DNA of 64,000 bases from Cruorifilaria tuberocauda (Eukaryota; Nematoda; Chromadorea; Rhabditida; Onchocercidae), in contig JABVXU010000109.1 of NCBI GenBank assembly GCA_013365365.1, positions 62,001-126,000 of the forward strand, in the 5' to 3' direction. A model generated the notes under the pieces. That model was not told the origin of the DNA. It did no database searches and was given only the letters and a program-made list of their open reading frames with translations. Below, piece after piece: positions 14,160 to 25,423 of this stretch; the stretch's first letter is position 1, and every line of letters starts with the position of its first letter. The position numbers and the translations under genes were made by a program.

Positions 14160-14420
14160 GTTGAAGACCGGCGTAATATGGAAGGGAAGGGTTAAAGTGT
14201 AGCTTTTACGGGTCTCGATAATCAGTGGGAGGCGGGATGGTAGCGCTGGGTACGTGTTGTACGAATGATAGAAGAGAGGAAGGAACCTGCTGACCTATTT
14301 CGTCGACCCGACAACGGCGATGATGATGATGATGATTGCGATCGTCTCCGATTCAGTTTGGGTAAAATGGCATTGCGCAAGGCCAAGGGCAACCCATTCA
14401 TCCTTCCATCCCATCTAATC
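14160..14420 (+). promoter_or_regulatory. GC-richer island, candidate blmp-1 promoter or 5' exon
   Basis: This stretch has clearly higher G+C and more CpG than its surroundings, with GGAGGCGGGATGG, CGTCGACCCGACAACGGCG and a short GAT run. It ends in an ATG (14367) that opens an 18-codon frame beginning MALRKAKGNPF and running into a GTATAA donor-like site at 14421. It could be a distant first exon or promoter of blmp-1, about 7.7 kb downstream on the same strand. This is inference only; no acceptor in the known blmp-1 first coding exon demands it. Confidence 0.3.
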
Positions 14421-15609
14421 GTATAACTTCATTCAACTGAAATTTTCAAATTTCAAAATTTATTCTTACTCTTACAGATATATCTTCAAATTTTAGATTA
14501 CCATTAATGCGCCACGACGAAAAGTCCACTTTGACCTTGATTTTTCTCCCATACTGATAACATTGCCATTATCAAGCGTATCGTCTGCTTCATTTCTTGA
14601 ACTCTAGCATTTCTTTGTGAAATTTCTACTCATACGTACTGTAATAAAAAACAGTTAATTTAAATCCCTCGAAGTGAAAAAATGGAAGAATAGTGTGATC
14701 AGAGAGAGAGGATAAAATGACCTTGGCATAAAGTGTCATTGACGTCACTCCTTCCATATGTCCACACAACGTTTGATAATGGTCCAGAAATTTTTGATGC
14801 CTTTCTATCGGTAGCGGAGGAAAACTCAAACTTCTTCCAACTCAAATCTTATCAATAATCAATAACAGTGCAACAACTGATTGCACTCATTGATAACACT
14901 CTCTTTTTATCACCAATCCAATTATCAATTATTTTTAAAGCATTCCTGATTGCAGTAATATTCACGGATTTGGAAACGAAAAGTGAATTACAGTATCAGT
15001 TGAATTATTGAGCTATATTTCATTTGCTGCTATTCATTCTTTTTTTCCACTCATTTCTCCATTGGTTTTATCCGGAATTTCACTATGGCATTACCGGACT
15101 AAGTAAGCAAAAGATTGGGATCTTATGATAAGATTTACTGAAATCAACCTGTAATCGTATATCTTTTCTAAAGCATGATTGTGATAATGTAAATTCTGTG
15201 GTAGCATTCTTAAACAGAAACGAATAACATAGTCCATTTCAGATAACTGTGAGTTACCATGGTACCATTTTTCTTATCAGCTTCTTGCTTTTTATTCTCT
15301 TGCATTCTTAATTAAATTTATAAAAGGATATTTCTGGTAAAATGATTTGCATTTGGAAAATTATAATTGAACTGTACTAGTTTTATTATAAAATTTTAGT
15401 TAGGCCAAGGTCAAATAGAGTATAATTTATCATCAATAAATAAAGGGATAATAATCTGACGAAAAGTATGCAAAACATATGATTCTACCATATCCTATCT
15501 TGTTCATTGCAGAAATTTCAAAATTTTTAAATACAGTAGCAGTCCACTTATACTTCTCTTTTTTCTTTTTTCTCAACTTCTTGTATATAGTGATGATAAG
15601 ATTGATCTA

Positions 15610-15660
15610 TCATCATCATTATCATCATTTATCATTATCATTATCATCAACATCATCATC
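15610..15660. repeat. ATC trinucleotide repeat, imperfect
   Basis: An imperfect run of CATCAT/TATCAT units. It lies in noncoding DNA upstream of blmp-1. Confidence 0.85.
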
Positions 15661-18546
15661 GCTGGTACAGTACTTCATCTGTTTTGTAAAGAGGAGGAAG
15701 ATTGAATGGCAATACCGCAAGGTCAACAGATTCATCCATTCATGCAACTAACTTCCAATCATTTCAAATTCATCTCTTTCATCCATTCTCTCTCAAATCC
15801 ACTAATTTCATTGCTCCATTTCTTTGTTTTTTTCTTCTTTCAAAATTTTCTCAAATATTATTTAGTATATCATAAAATGTATTTTGAAGTGTATCTTAAA
15901 GGTCACTTCTCCTGCTTTCAATAGATTTCAAATGTGTAAAATATGATTTTGCAACGTTGAAGATGCACTTAATAATTTTACTTGAAAGTAGTTTCCATAA
16001 ATTTCCCAAATGTCAACAAATTGTCATTATTATATGGAAGATTCTGATATACAGTACTTTAAAAATACTTTATTCTCTGAAACTGTAATAATTTCGAAAT
16101 TCTGAACAGATTATAATTTATTCACTGTATCAGATCTGATATGTATTATTTAATTCTGAGCACAACAAACTCTACACAGACTTTCATAAAGATGGCATAA
16201 CTACTAATCCAGAAGTTGCAGAACGAAGCAATGATTCAAATTCATTTAAAATTTTGCAAAAGAAATCCATTTGCAAAAAGTTAGCTAAACAAATGGGAAA
16301 TTAGTGTTGCAACATCTTTAAATAAATTACAGTATTCTGCCTTGTACTTACTTACTTTTCATCATTTCTCTTCTTCGAAGTAAAATTTCACAAAGTTCAT
16401 GCAATATGGAATTATTAAAGTAAATTTTGCGATTTTCATATGATGCACTTGAACTTTTTCAGAAATTATTTGGTGAACATTTTAAAATATTGCTTCTTCA
16501 TATATCGCTTATTAAAATTCAGTAGTTTTTTCTCATTTTACAGTTTTCAAACGAAATAGCCGTCTTCCTCACTCTCGATAAATAAACGAAACAGTACTTT
16601 TCTCTACTTGATAAGTAACTAAATTACTTTGGATTTAATAAGAGAGACAGTATTTTTTACATGTAATAAATGAATGAAATACTATCCTTCTCCTATCTAA
16701 TAAGTAAATGATAAAGTATCTTTTCCTATAAATTAAACAACTCTTTTCTTATTTGTTCAATAAGTAAAAAATAAAAGCAAAATTTCATTTTTGATGTGAA
16801 GCTTTTCTCTTTAGCAAAATCCTTTAGGTTAGCTATCTTCATCTCACAAGAATTCTTCATATCAAACTTCTTTTTCCTTTCTTTTGTTTTCATGAACTTT
16901 GAACTTTTCCATTTCCTTTTCTTTTTTCTATTTTCTTTGCTTCAGAAAGAAAATGTCTTCAATAACTGAAAAAAAGAAAATAAAATTGTGCTAACAGTGA
17001 AATGAAAACTGTTTCTTATCATTCATAAATTAGATGATAAGCATTGCTGCTTATCATTTCCATCCACCCATTGCAATCAGTTGATATGTTTGCCTTGCAA
17101 TGACCTCTATGCGACGTGTCACCGTGTGTTCAAATTCTCTATCTGTTTGTAAATTTATGTATTACAAAAATCAGGTCAAATAAAGCCAAAGAGAAGTTGC
17201 GTAATGAAAGTTTTAGCCATTTTCTTTCTTTTTCTTTCATTTATCCTTCATTATTTTAGAATAATTTATTCAAATCTAAAAATCTTTTCCTTACTTTTGT
17301 CTCAAAAGTATAGTCAGAATTGACGCAATTTCAGCTATTTTGTTTGCTTAGAATTTCAGAGAGAAAAAAATTGAGAATTTATTTCGTTAGAAACTCTCGG
17401 GTCTTCCAATGGTTGCTGGTGATAGGTTCTACCATGAGGTCTCTAAGAGTTCTCGAAATAGAGATTTATCAAATATGCGCGATGATTTTTTAAGCTTGTC
17501 ACATGAATTCCATCACTTTATATTGTTTTTAATCTTGCAAACGATTAGGTATTTTTTAAATTTCAAATCTTAAAAATAAATTTTTAATATTAATGTGATT
17601 TTTCATCAAATTGTGCAAAATTTATTGTAAAACGAAATTATATTTAAATCGCTTAAGGGAAGTTCTTTAATATATTCACATTTTTATCTATCTTTTTAAT
17701 GTTAGGTGTAGGATTGGCAGTAATTAATTTGGGAAATATATTTAAATCTAATTAAAAACTTGACCAGACCAGTTGTTTGACCAATAGCATATATGCAACA
17801 ATTAAAGGAAGTATGGGCAGTGTTATGTTTATTCGTCTACTGTTTACATTTTTGAAATATTGATGAAACAGTGATTAAAGCTTACATTTATAAACAAAAT
17901 CAGGTTTTCTTTTCAAATAGAAAGAGAGGGAGAGAGAAAAAAAGATGGAGGGAATGAGAAACTTGATTGCATAATTGTCTCCCTCAACTTGTAAAGATGA
18001 CAATGGCGATGAAAATTTTGTTTCGATCCGATGGAAAATATCATTAACTGTTTTGACTCAAAATAGATAATTTATTAAGTTTATAATGTTATTACTATTA
18101 TTGGTTTATTGGTTATTGTTGTCGTAATTCTTTTTTTTTGCTCCATCAATAAACATTAATGATAAAATAAAAAAGTGAATTCCAATTTCTTACCAAAAAC
18201 TTATTACTTATTCATAACTTTTAATTATTTTATTCCTTTCCCTTCGTAAAAAACTCCATTACTTAAAGCTGTGTAATGAAGGATAAATTTTTTTCTTTCT
18301 AAAATATATTTTATACTTTTGTGTGAACAATTCTCGACAGTGAAAATTTCGAATAAAATTTTGATTATTTTAAATTATATGAAGATTATAATAACTTCAA
18401 CTGTGTTTGAATATTATAGAATAATTGTATCGTATACATGAAATTTACATAATGAAGAGAGAAAGATTCTTGTTTTCTTGCGATAATTTAAATTGGCCGA
18501 CAAGGGCATAACGTAACGACAAGTTTGATGTTATGAGTGAAGAAAC

Positions 18547-18600
18547 GAATGAATGAATGAATGAATAAATGAATAGATGGATGGATAGGTGGGTGGATGG
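18547..18600. repeat. GAAT/GGAT tetranucleotide repeat
   Basis: Imperfect tandem GAAT units grade into GGAT and GGTG units. On the minus strand this creates a spurious open frame with repeated IHPSIH residues, which is not a gene. Confidence 0.85.
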
Positions 18601-18806
18601 CGATTTGATCCGTGAAAATGATGCAGAAACGTTGAACCTTTACGTAACCAATAAGAGAAAATGAAAAATATCGGACGGGAACCAGTTCTAAACTGCCCAA
18701 TAGACCCGAGAGATGATGATGATGATGCTTTCAGGGTATGTAAGGCATTTCTACGAGAGTTACTCTATTTCTAGCAATACTTTTCAAGAACCAGAATTTC
18801 TAATAA

Positions 18807-18860
18807 TCTCTCTCTCCTTCTCTCCTTCTCTCTTTCTCTCTCCCTCTCTCTCTCTTTCTC
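18807..18860. repeat. TC-rich microsatellite
   Basis: A pyrimidine tract of TCTC and CTTCTC units. Its complement encodes an artefactual RERERE run in a minus-strand open frame. Confidence 0.85.
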
Positions 18861-20620
18861 CATCATTTTTATTTTACCTTCCATCTTAAAATTCATGATT
18901 TTATTCCTCCTCATTTGCTTTATAGTTCTTTCCATTGCAACAGTCGGGAAATATACGAGTGGTAAAAGAAGAAGAAGCTGATTTTCACATTCTCTTAACT
19001 GAGTAAAATACACTTTCTTTCTTTTTTTTTAATTATTCAAGTAACCGATATGATTTCGCAGTTCGATTGAGACCAGTTTTTGAGATTTAACCAGAATTAA
19101 CCCCGAGGCTTCTTAGCTTTTCTTCATTCATTCTCAAACTTCATTGATTACGCCAAATCTTGTTTCCCACACGTAATTTTTCTTTTCTTTCCTTTTTTTC
19201 CCCTCAACGTTAGATCACTGTCATTGTCGCTATTCATCGTCATTTCGTTCTACTAAAAACTTCTCTTCTCCCGCTATCATCCACTTTTCCCGATAACAAC
19301 CGACTGTCTGACATTTTAATCCTCTACTGATATCTTTTCTTTTGCAAAGACAAGATAGCTTTCAATTTTTTTTAAAGAATAAAGATTTCAGCAATTCATC
19401 AAAGCCACTCATTAAATTTCTATTTTCTCTAAAATTATGTAAAATTTCATTGAAAATATCCAAAAATGATATTAAAATATGTATTTTTATAACAACAATT
19501 CGATTGGAATTATTTCTTCGAAATTTGAAAATCTTCATTAATTTCAAAATTCTCTCCTATAATTGATGACTGATACATTTCTTTGATTCTATCTATTTAA
19601 AATAATTCAAGTTCAAATTCACTGCCATATCCTATTTTATCCTAATTAACATTATCAAATTGACTAGGACTTTGGTCAAATAAATTCTAATCAAATTTCA
19701 TTAATTACTTCTTGGCAAAAAATTAAGACAATTAAAGTAATAAAAAGGTAAGAAAAGAAAGAGAGGAGAAGGTTGATTGAAATTATTTATGAACTGGATA
19801 ATTTCAATGACTTTACTAAAACTGTTCAAAGTTACTTGTAGTACTTACTTTTTAGACGTGTAAAAGAAAAAGTAACTGTTCCAAAGTAGCATTAAAAGAA
19901 ACTTCTGAAAACGAAACAAAGAAGTACCATTCACTAACAATGATTGCATAACGAAGAACCGGTACTTTCAACCTTTCTCCAATATAAAAAAGGCATTCAA
20001 AAAAAAAAATATTATAGCTTTTCTTCAATTTTCCTATCTATTTTCTCATTAATCAATGGATTAAATTTCAAAATGAATTTATATTCAAACATATTCTTCA
20101 TATTTAAGAAATTTCCTTTCAATTCCAATATTCATTTAATCATTATCATCTCTTCTCGCTATATCTTTAACGAACATTCTTAACACTTCGATTATTTTAG
20201 TTTCATAGGTATTTAACTTACTTTGAATTTAAACCACTCGAAGTTCACCTTTTTACAATTCCACTTATTTTCGAATTAGTTCAAGTCGAATTAGATAAAG
20301 TATAAGACAGATTTGGCTATAAGCACTATCAAATTGATTATTACCATGCTTTCGAAATTATTAAAATGCTCATTAAACATTTCTCTCTTTATGCTCATTA
20401 CTTTATTTTACTGCTATTAAAATTTAATTCCTGATCCAAATCCATCGTTGAGCATTTAAATGAGCAATGCTTCCAATAGCAATAACAGTTAGTGATTCCC
20501 TGATCTTACCTTTTCTTTTTTTTCAATCGTGTTTTCTTAATTAATTATTAATAAGTGTTTGTAAAAGATCGTTACATACAGCTATCTTCATTGTCAATCC
20601 TCTCTTTTTTCCTGAAATTA

Positions 20621-20715
20621 ACGAACATCGGCGTGCGCTTTGTATCGAATGATTACAACGTCGTATGACATTTGCGCCGTATCCCGTCGGATGATGCGTC
20701 CCTCTGTTACGTTCT
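20621..20715. promoter_or_regulatory. GC-richer island about 1.4 kb upstream of the blmp-1 start codon
   Basis: A short island rich in CpG and CGT-containing words (GGCGTGCGC, CGTCGTATGAC, CGCCGTATCCCGTCGG) inside very AT-rich DNA. It lacks a sustained reading frame. Its position suggests a proximal promoter or enhancer of blmp-1, which cannot be confirmed from one sequence. Confidence 0.25.
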
Positions 20716-22090
20716 CTTTGTCAATCTATCTGTCAATTTTAGAATTCAGCTATGATTAGTTAAGGATATATTGGAAGGCGTAAATCCGCTTCTGGTAGAA
20801 ACTTGTTTCTTCTCAAAGTGATCAAAGAGAGGGAGAGAGGAAGAAGGAAAGAGAAAAGAGAGATGAGATGATGCTTTTGCCTTATGCATTAAAACTACTT
20901 TTACTATTATCATCACTACCTGCTAGAGCTATCACGTTATCACAATTAATTGCTAAACAATGCTTTATCGTGCAATCATTTCAGCTTCTCAAATGCTTCT
21001 CCTTGATGATAAGAATCATTCAGTTCTAAACGAGCAAAATTTCTCCTCACAAGTTTTCGATTTTTTTTATTAAATTTAATGCAACATTTTTTGATGTTCC
21101 TTTCTTTTTTCTTTTTTATTTTCTTCAAAATGATAAAAGAAAGAAAGCTTTCTTCTATTTCTCTCTCTCTTTCTCTCTTCTCCAATAAGTATTATTGATG
21201 AATTGGAAAGTACAGCTTTCTTCCTCATATGAATGATATTTTAATTGTTATTTAAAAATTCATTATTTCTTTCTTCTCTTACAAAATTATCCTAGTTTAA
21301 AAATAAATTGTTCAATTTTATGCAAATTTGTGATTTATTTTCTATTTTTACTTAATTTAATTTTCAAATTTTCAGTTTTTCTTTGAATATAATTCGATCG
21401 TTCGTTTTAAATGATAAAAACAAGAGGAAATTCTAAATGTTTAACTTTATTATAGGTTAAAATTTTTATGCATATACTTGTCAACTGTCGGTTATCACAG
21501 CGACAAATGACAACAGGTATATTATTTGTATTTCAACTCTAAAATTTGAAAAGATTAAATTTTTGGCAGAATTTATGTTAAATCGCAGGTAAGCATGAGG
21601 CTTTCCTAAGCTTACTCATTTATTAATTTTAAATCAAAGAAAAAAATTAACACTCATTGTGAATTATTTTACTATGATCTCTTGGGAAGCTTCTATCAAA
21701 ATTTTCTGATCCATCTGTTCACATCTTTGTTCACCCGAACGTGCCTCACCTGTTATCATAAATATAAGACCGGAAATGCTTCCAAAGGTAGATATACTCT
21801 TTATATCTTTAAAATGATCATTCAACTATTTGATAAGTAAAAAAATTTTTTCAGTATTCATTTGAAATTTACTGGTTTGTTTGAAATTCACCAACGAAGA
21901 AAGGGCATAAAAGGAAACGGATAAATAAGCAACCAGTGATCAGTGATCAGATTATCAATACAACCTTTGAACTCGGTGTGATACATCCCATTAATGTCTC
22001 AGTGGGTTAAACATTTTACCAGAAAAGGATCATCAGCAACATTGTTTGCCAAACATTTGTGTAGGAGTAACAAATTTTGCAACAATTATA

Positions 22091-25000
22091 ATGGGCGAAG
22101 ATATCATGCAACATGGGCCAAAGTCAAATGTATTCCATGCTGGTACACCCCGGGATATCGCTGATAATCCCCAGAACTTGGATTCGAAGCCAGAAATGGT
22201 TGTATCGGGCGGTAGTGCTACAACGGTGATTTCTTCAGCAGCAGCAACAGCAACGACACTTCCAAGCAATCCCAACGAAATCGGCAATTCATCTTCTTCA
22301 TCGAGCGCTACCGGTTCACCAGTTAATGATGATTGCGGACATCGAAATTACGGTGCAGAAATTTTTTAGCTTTTAGAATTTAGAGATTTGAAAATAAATT
22401 TTCTGCTAATCATTTAAAATTTTGTCATTTTCTCCCTCTTAGAACCTTTGTTTTCAAAAATTAATTCAAAATAATTTCCTGAAAAAGATGTAACTTGAAG
22501 GAATTTTACTTTAATTTTTGTTTAAGCAATAAAATTTCAGTTCCAAGCTCTTCATTAACGTGTAAAGGCATGAAAAGTAAACCTGAAGGTATGAATGAGT
22601 GGGATTGGACGAGTATGTCGGAGCATAATTTCGCCGAACTTTGCGTATTTCATGTGCCTGATAAGCCATTGGAACATCAGGTAAATGATTATTCATGTCT
22701 TTATTGCTTAGGAAAATGTTTACTTTAATTATTTCTATATGTGAAAATTTTTACAGGCATTGTGAGAAGCTAAATTTATCAGCTGACCTCGACCTAAATT
22801 TTATCTTTCTTGTCATTTCGCCTGATTGTCTTATCATCTGTCTTATCAATTTTTGATCTTAGATAAATATGCTTATGACATGATTGCAACCAACAGTGAA
22901 GAATAACAGTTTGAATCCAGGGAAGCAGTCTGAAAAAAACATTAATACTACCATTAGGATACTATTGAAGCTATCATTCTGCGATAATATCTTAGGGAAA
23001 TTTAATAAATTTTTTATTAATTCTTTAGCTTTTTGTTTCGGTAATTAATTAATGAAATCGTTTTGATTTAAATGTATTCGGAAATGCATAATTGATATAA
23101 TTATTGTTGGAATGATTACAAAAATGCGTGTCTAGGACCCAAACAATCGCGCCGCAACATCGCTGCCATTGAATTTGACAATTCGATCTTCACATGAAGT
23201 GCCAAAGGTAAATTTAATTAATTACTTCTTCATTGTTTTCTTTTCTACTTTTTTACTTTCAAGATATCTTTATTTTAAATGATTATACTGAAGAATTGAT
23301 AAGTGATATTAGTGAAGCATTTAGATTTGACCAAGAGACGATCTTCAAAAATCGATTAACAATACAACAGAAATATCTTAATCATATTTACCTTGATTGT
23401 ACTAATTATACAGCCAATTAAAATTCTCTTCAATTTTGTTCATTTACGAATTTTTGCAAGTTTGATTTTTAATTTTGTAACGTGCAAATACGTAATAAGA
23501 GTTTTTTAATTCTTTTGTTTTCTTTTTTACCAAAAATAATAGTTTAAAGATAATGACAGTTCGTTGATAGGCGATGGGTGTTTGGAGCATGGATTATATT
23601 CCACGTGGTGCACGCTTCGGACCATTGGTCGGTGAGCATAGGAAACCGGATATTACAGAAGCTACGGTAAGCCCGGCTGAAGCCAGTGGTGCTGGAGGTT
23701 CATGTCATTCCTACTGTGGTGGTGCTTCAAGTTCCACTCTTGGAAATGAGCTACCTTGGGAACCGGTCTGGAAAATATTCAGCAGCAGCGGTAGTATACT
23801 AATCCGATTGTTGGATGTAAGTGAAAATCGCAAAAGTAATTGGATGAAATTTGTCAATCGAGCACGAACAAAGGATTCGCAAAATTTAGTCGCCTGTCAG
23901 GTGAATTTCAAAAAATTCAATTTCAATTTTCCTTGATGAATTCTTTTATTATACATAGATGAAAAATCAAATAGCGATTGCAAATTCAACCGCTATATAA
24001 AATAAAATTCAATTAATAAAACCGAAAGATGGAAATGAAAGGAAAATGCAACATTCAATCTTTAAATTAATTTTCATAATTAAATGCATAAATCACACTT
24101 TCTAAAAATTTTAAAATAAAGTTACGTACACATGTAATTTACGTGTAAATTCAAAAGAATCTTTGAAATACACGAATTTCAATCACTTTTTTAATTCATT
24201 GATTTACCATCCATTCTAGGTAGAAAGTGAAATTTATTTCTACTCCGTGAAACCAATTAAGCCAAATACGGAATTACTGTATTGGTATAGTCAGGATTAT
24301 GCACAACGGATTAATTTTCCAACATTCTGCGAGTACTGGAAAATTTCTTCACCGAAAGGTACCATTCACCATATATTTTTCTGCGATGCAAACTTCAAAT
24401 TATTGTTAAAAACTTTCCTTAATATAAAATTTCTGACAGGAAAATAATTGGAACAGACTGATTAAACTTGACAAATATTTAAGTATAGAATGATAATTAT
24501 AAGCAGTTGATTGAAAATTCCTACGTATTATACTTTTGTTATCAAATTTTAGACATTGGCTCTCATTATCACTTTTATCTTATCATCCAACCAACTCTCT
24601 AAGTTTGATTTGTACGTTGCAATCAAAATTTCTCAAAAAGCCATTAATCAATGATTTAAATATAATCTTCCAATAAACTTTAAAAGAAATTGTGATTCAC
24701 ACTTCTTAATTTATCGCTTGCTTATTAGTAATAAAAAAGTTTGCCTATAACGATGAAAAAATTGGTAAATTAGAATAATTTATCGAATATATGCAAATAG
24801 AGATGTAATGTTTTCAAATGATATCACTTTTATTACAAACGATTCTGAGGATTAAACTGAATTTAAGATTCTCGCTGATCCGAGAATTCTGAAAGTTTAT
24901 GGCTTGTTTTACATTCGAATGACTTAAAAAATATATATTTTGCACGGTTTCCTGATGATAGTATAAAGGAAAAAGCGAGACAACTTTCCGAAAATTTTTT

Positions 25001-25383
25001 TAAATAAAAATTTATAAATAAAGAATTATTAAAAGAGTGATCATAATTACTATCTGAGATGGGGAGATCAAGAAGCCGAAAAATACCACTTAAATCATAT
25101 GTTATTCCAGAAAATTATTCTAACAACAATCCATTTTTGTAAACATTTGAGAGTGATGCGAAAACAGGCAAATTGGAGAAATCTACTAAATGAATACTCA
25201 GCTTTTTTCTTCCGGTTGGGAAGTTTTCCACATAGGGAAATTTCAAATTTTTAGCTTCATATTTACGGAATTTTCTATCATCCTTAATTAATAACTATGA
25301 TGGATGCAAATTTTCAGTTCTAAAATGTGTTGAATCGGCGACTGCTCCAGGAACAAGTCGGAATATTGAATTGAAATCAGAAG

Positions 25384-25423
<40 letters not shown>

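Larger units (their letters stand above)
9409..22090. other. Long gene-poor stretch between the CSN7 gene and blmp-1
   Basis: About 12.7 kb of AT-rich DNA with no family-recognisable exon on either strand. Short open frames at 9665-9922 (+), 10119-10334 (+), 13549-13764 (+), 14626-14829 (-), 15479-15751 (+), 18488-18700 (-) and 19944-20183 (+) have biased, repeat-driven composition and no domain, so I do not call them. The stretch holds simple repeats and three GC-richer islands (about 9750-9960, 14160-14420, 20621-20715). It most likely carries upstream regulatory sequence and noncoding 5' exons of blmp-1, whose start codon is at its right edge. Confidence 0.6.

Noticed and set aside
15479..15924. 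Two overlapping Ser/Phe/His-rich plus-strand frames
   Set aside because: Composition comes from the ATC repeat and pyrimidine-rich DNA; no splice or domain support.
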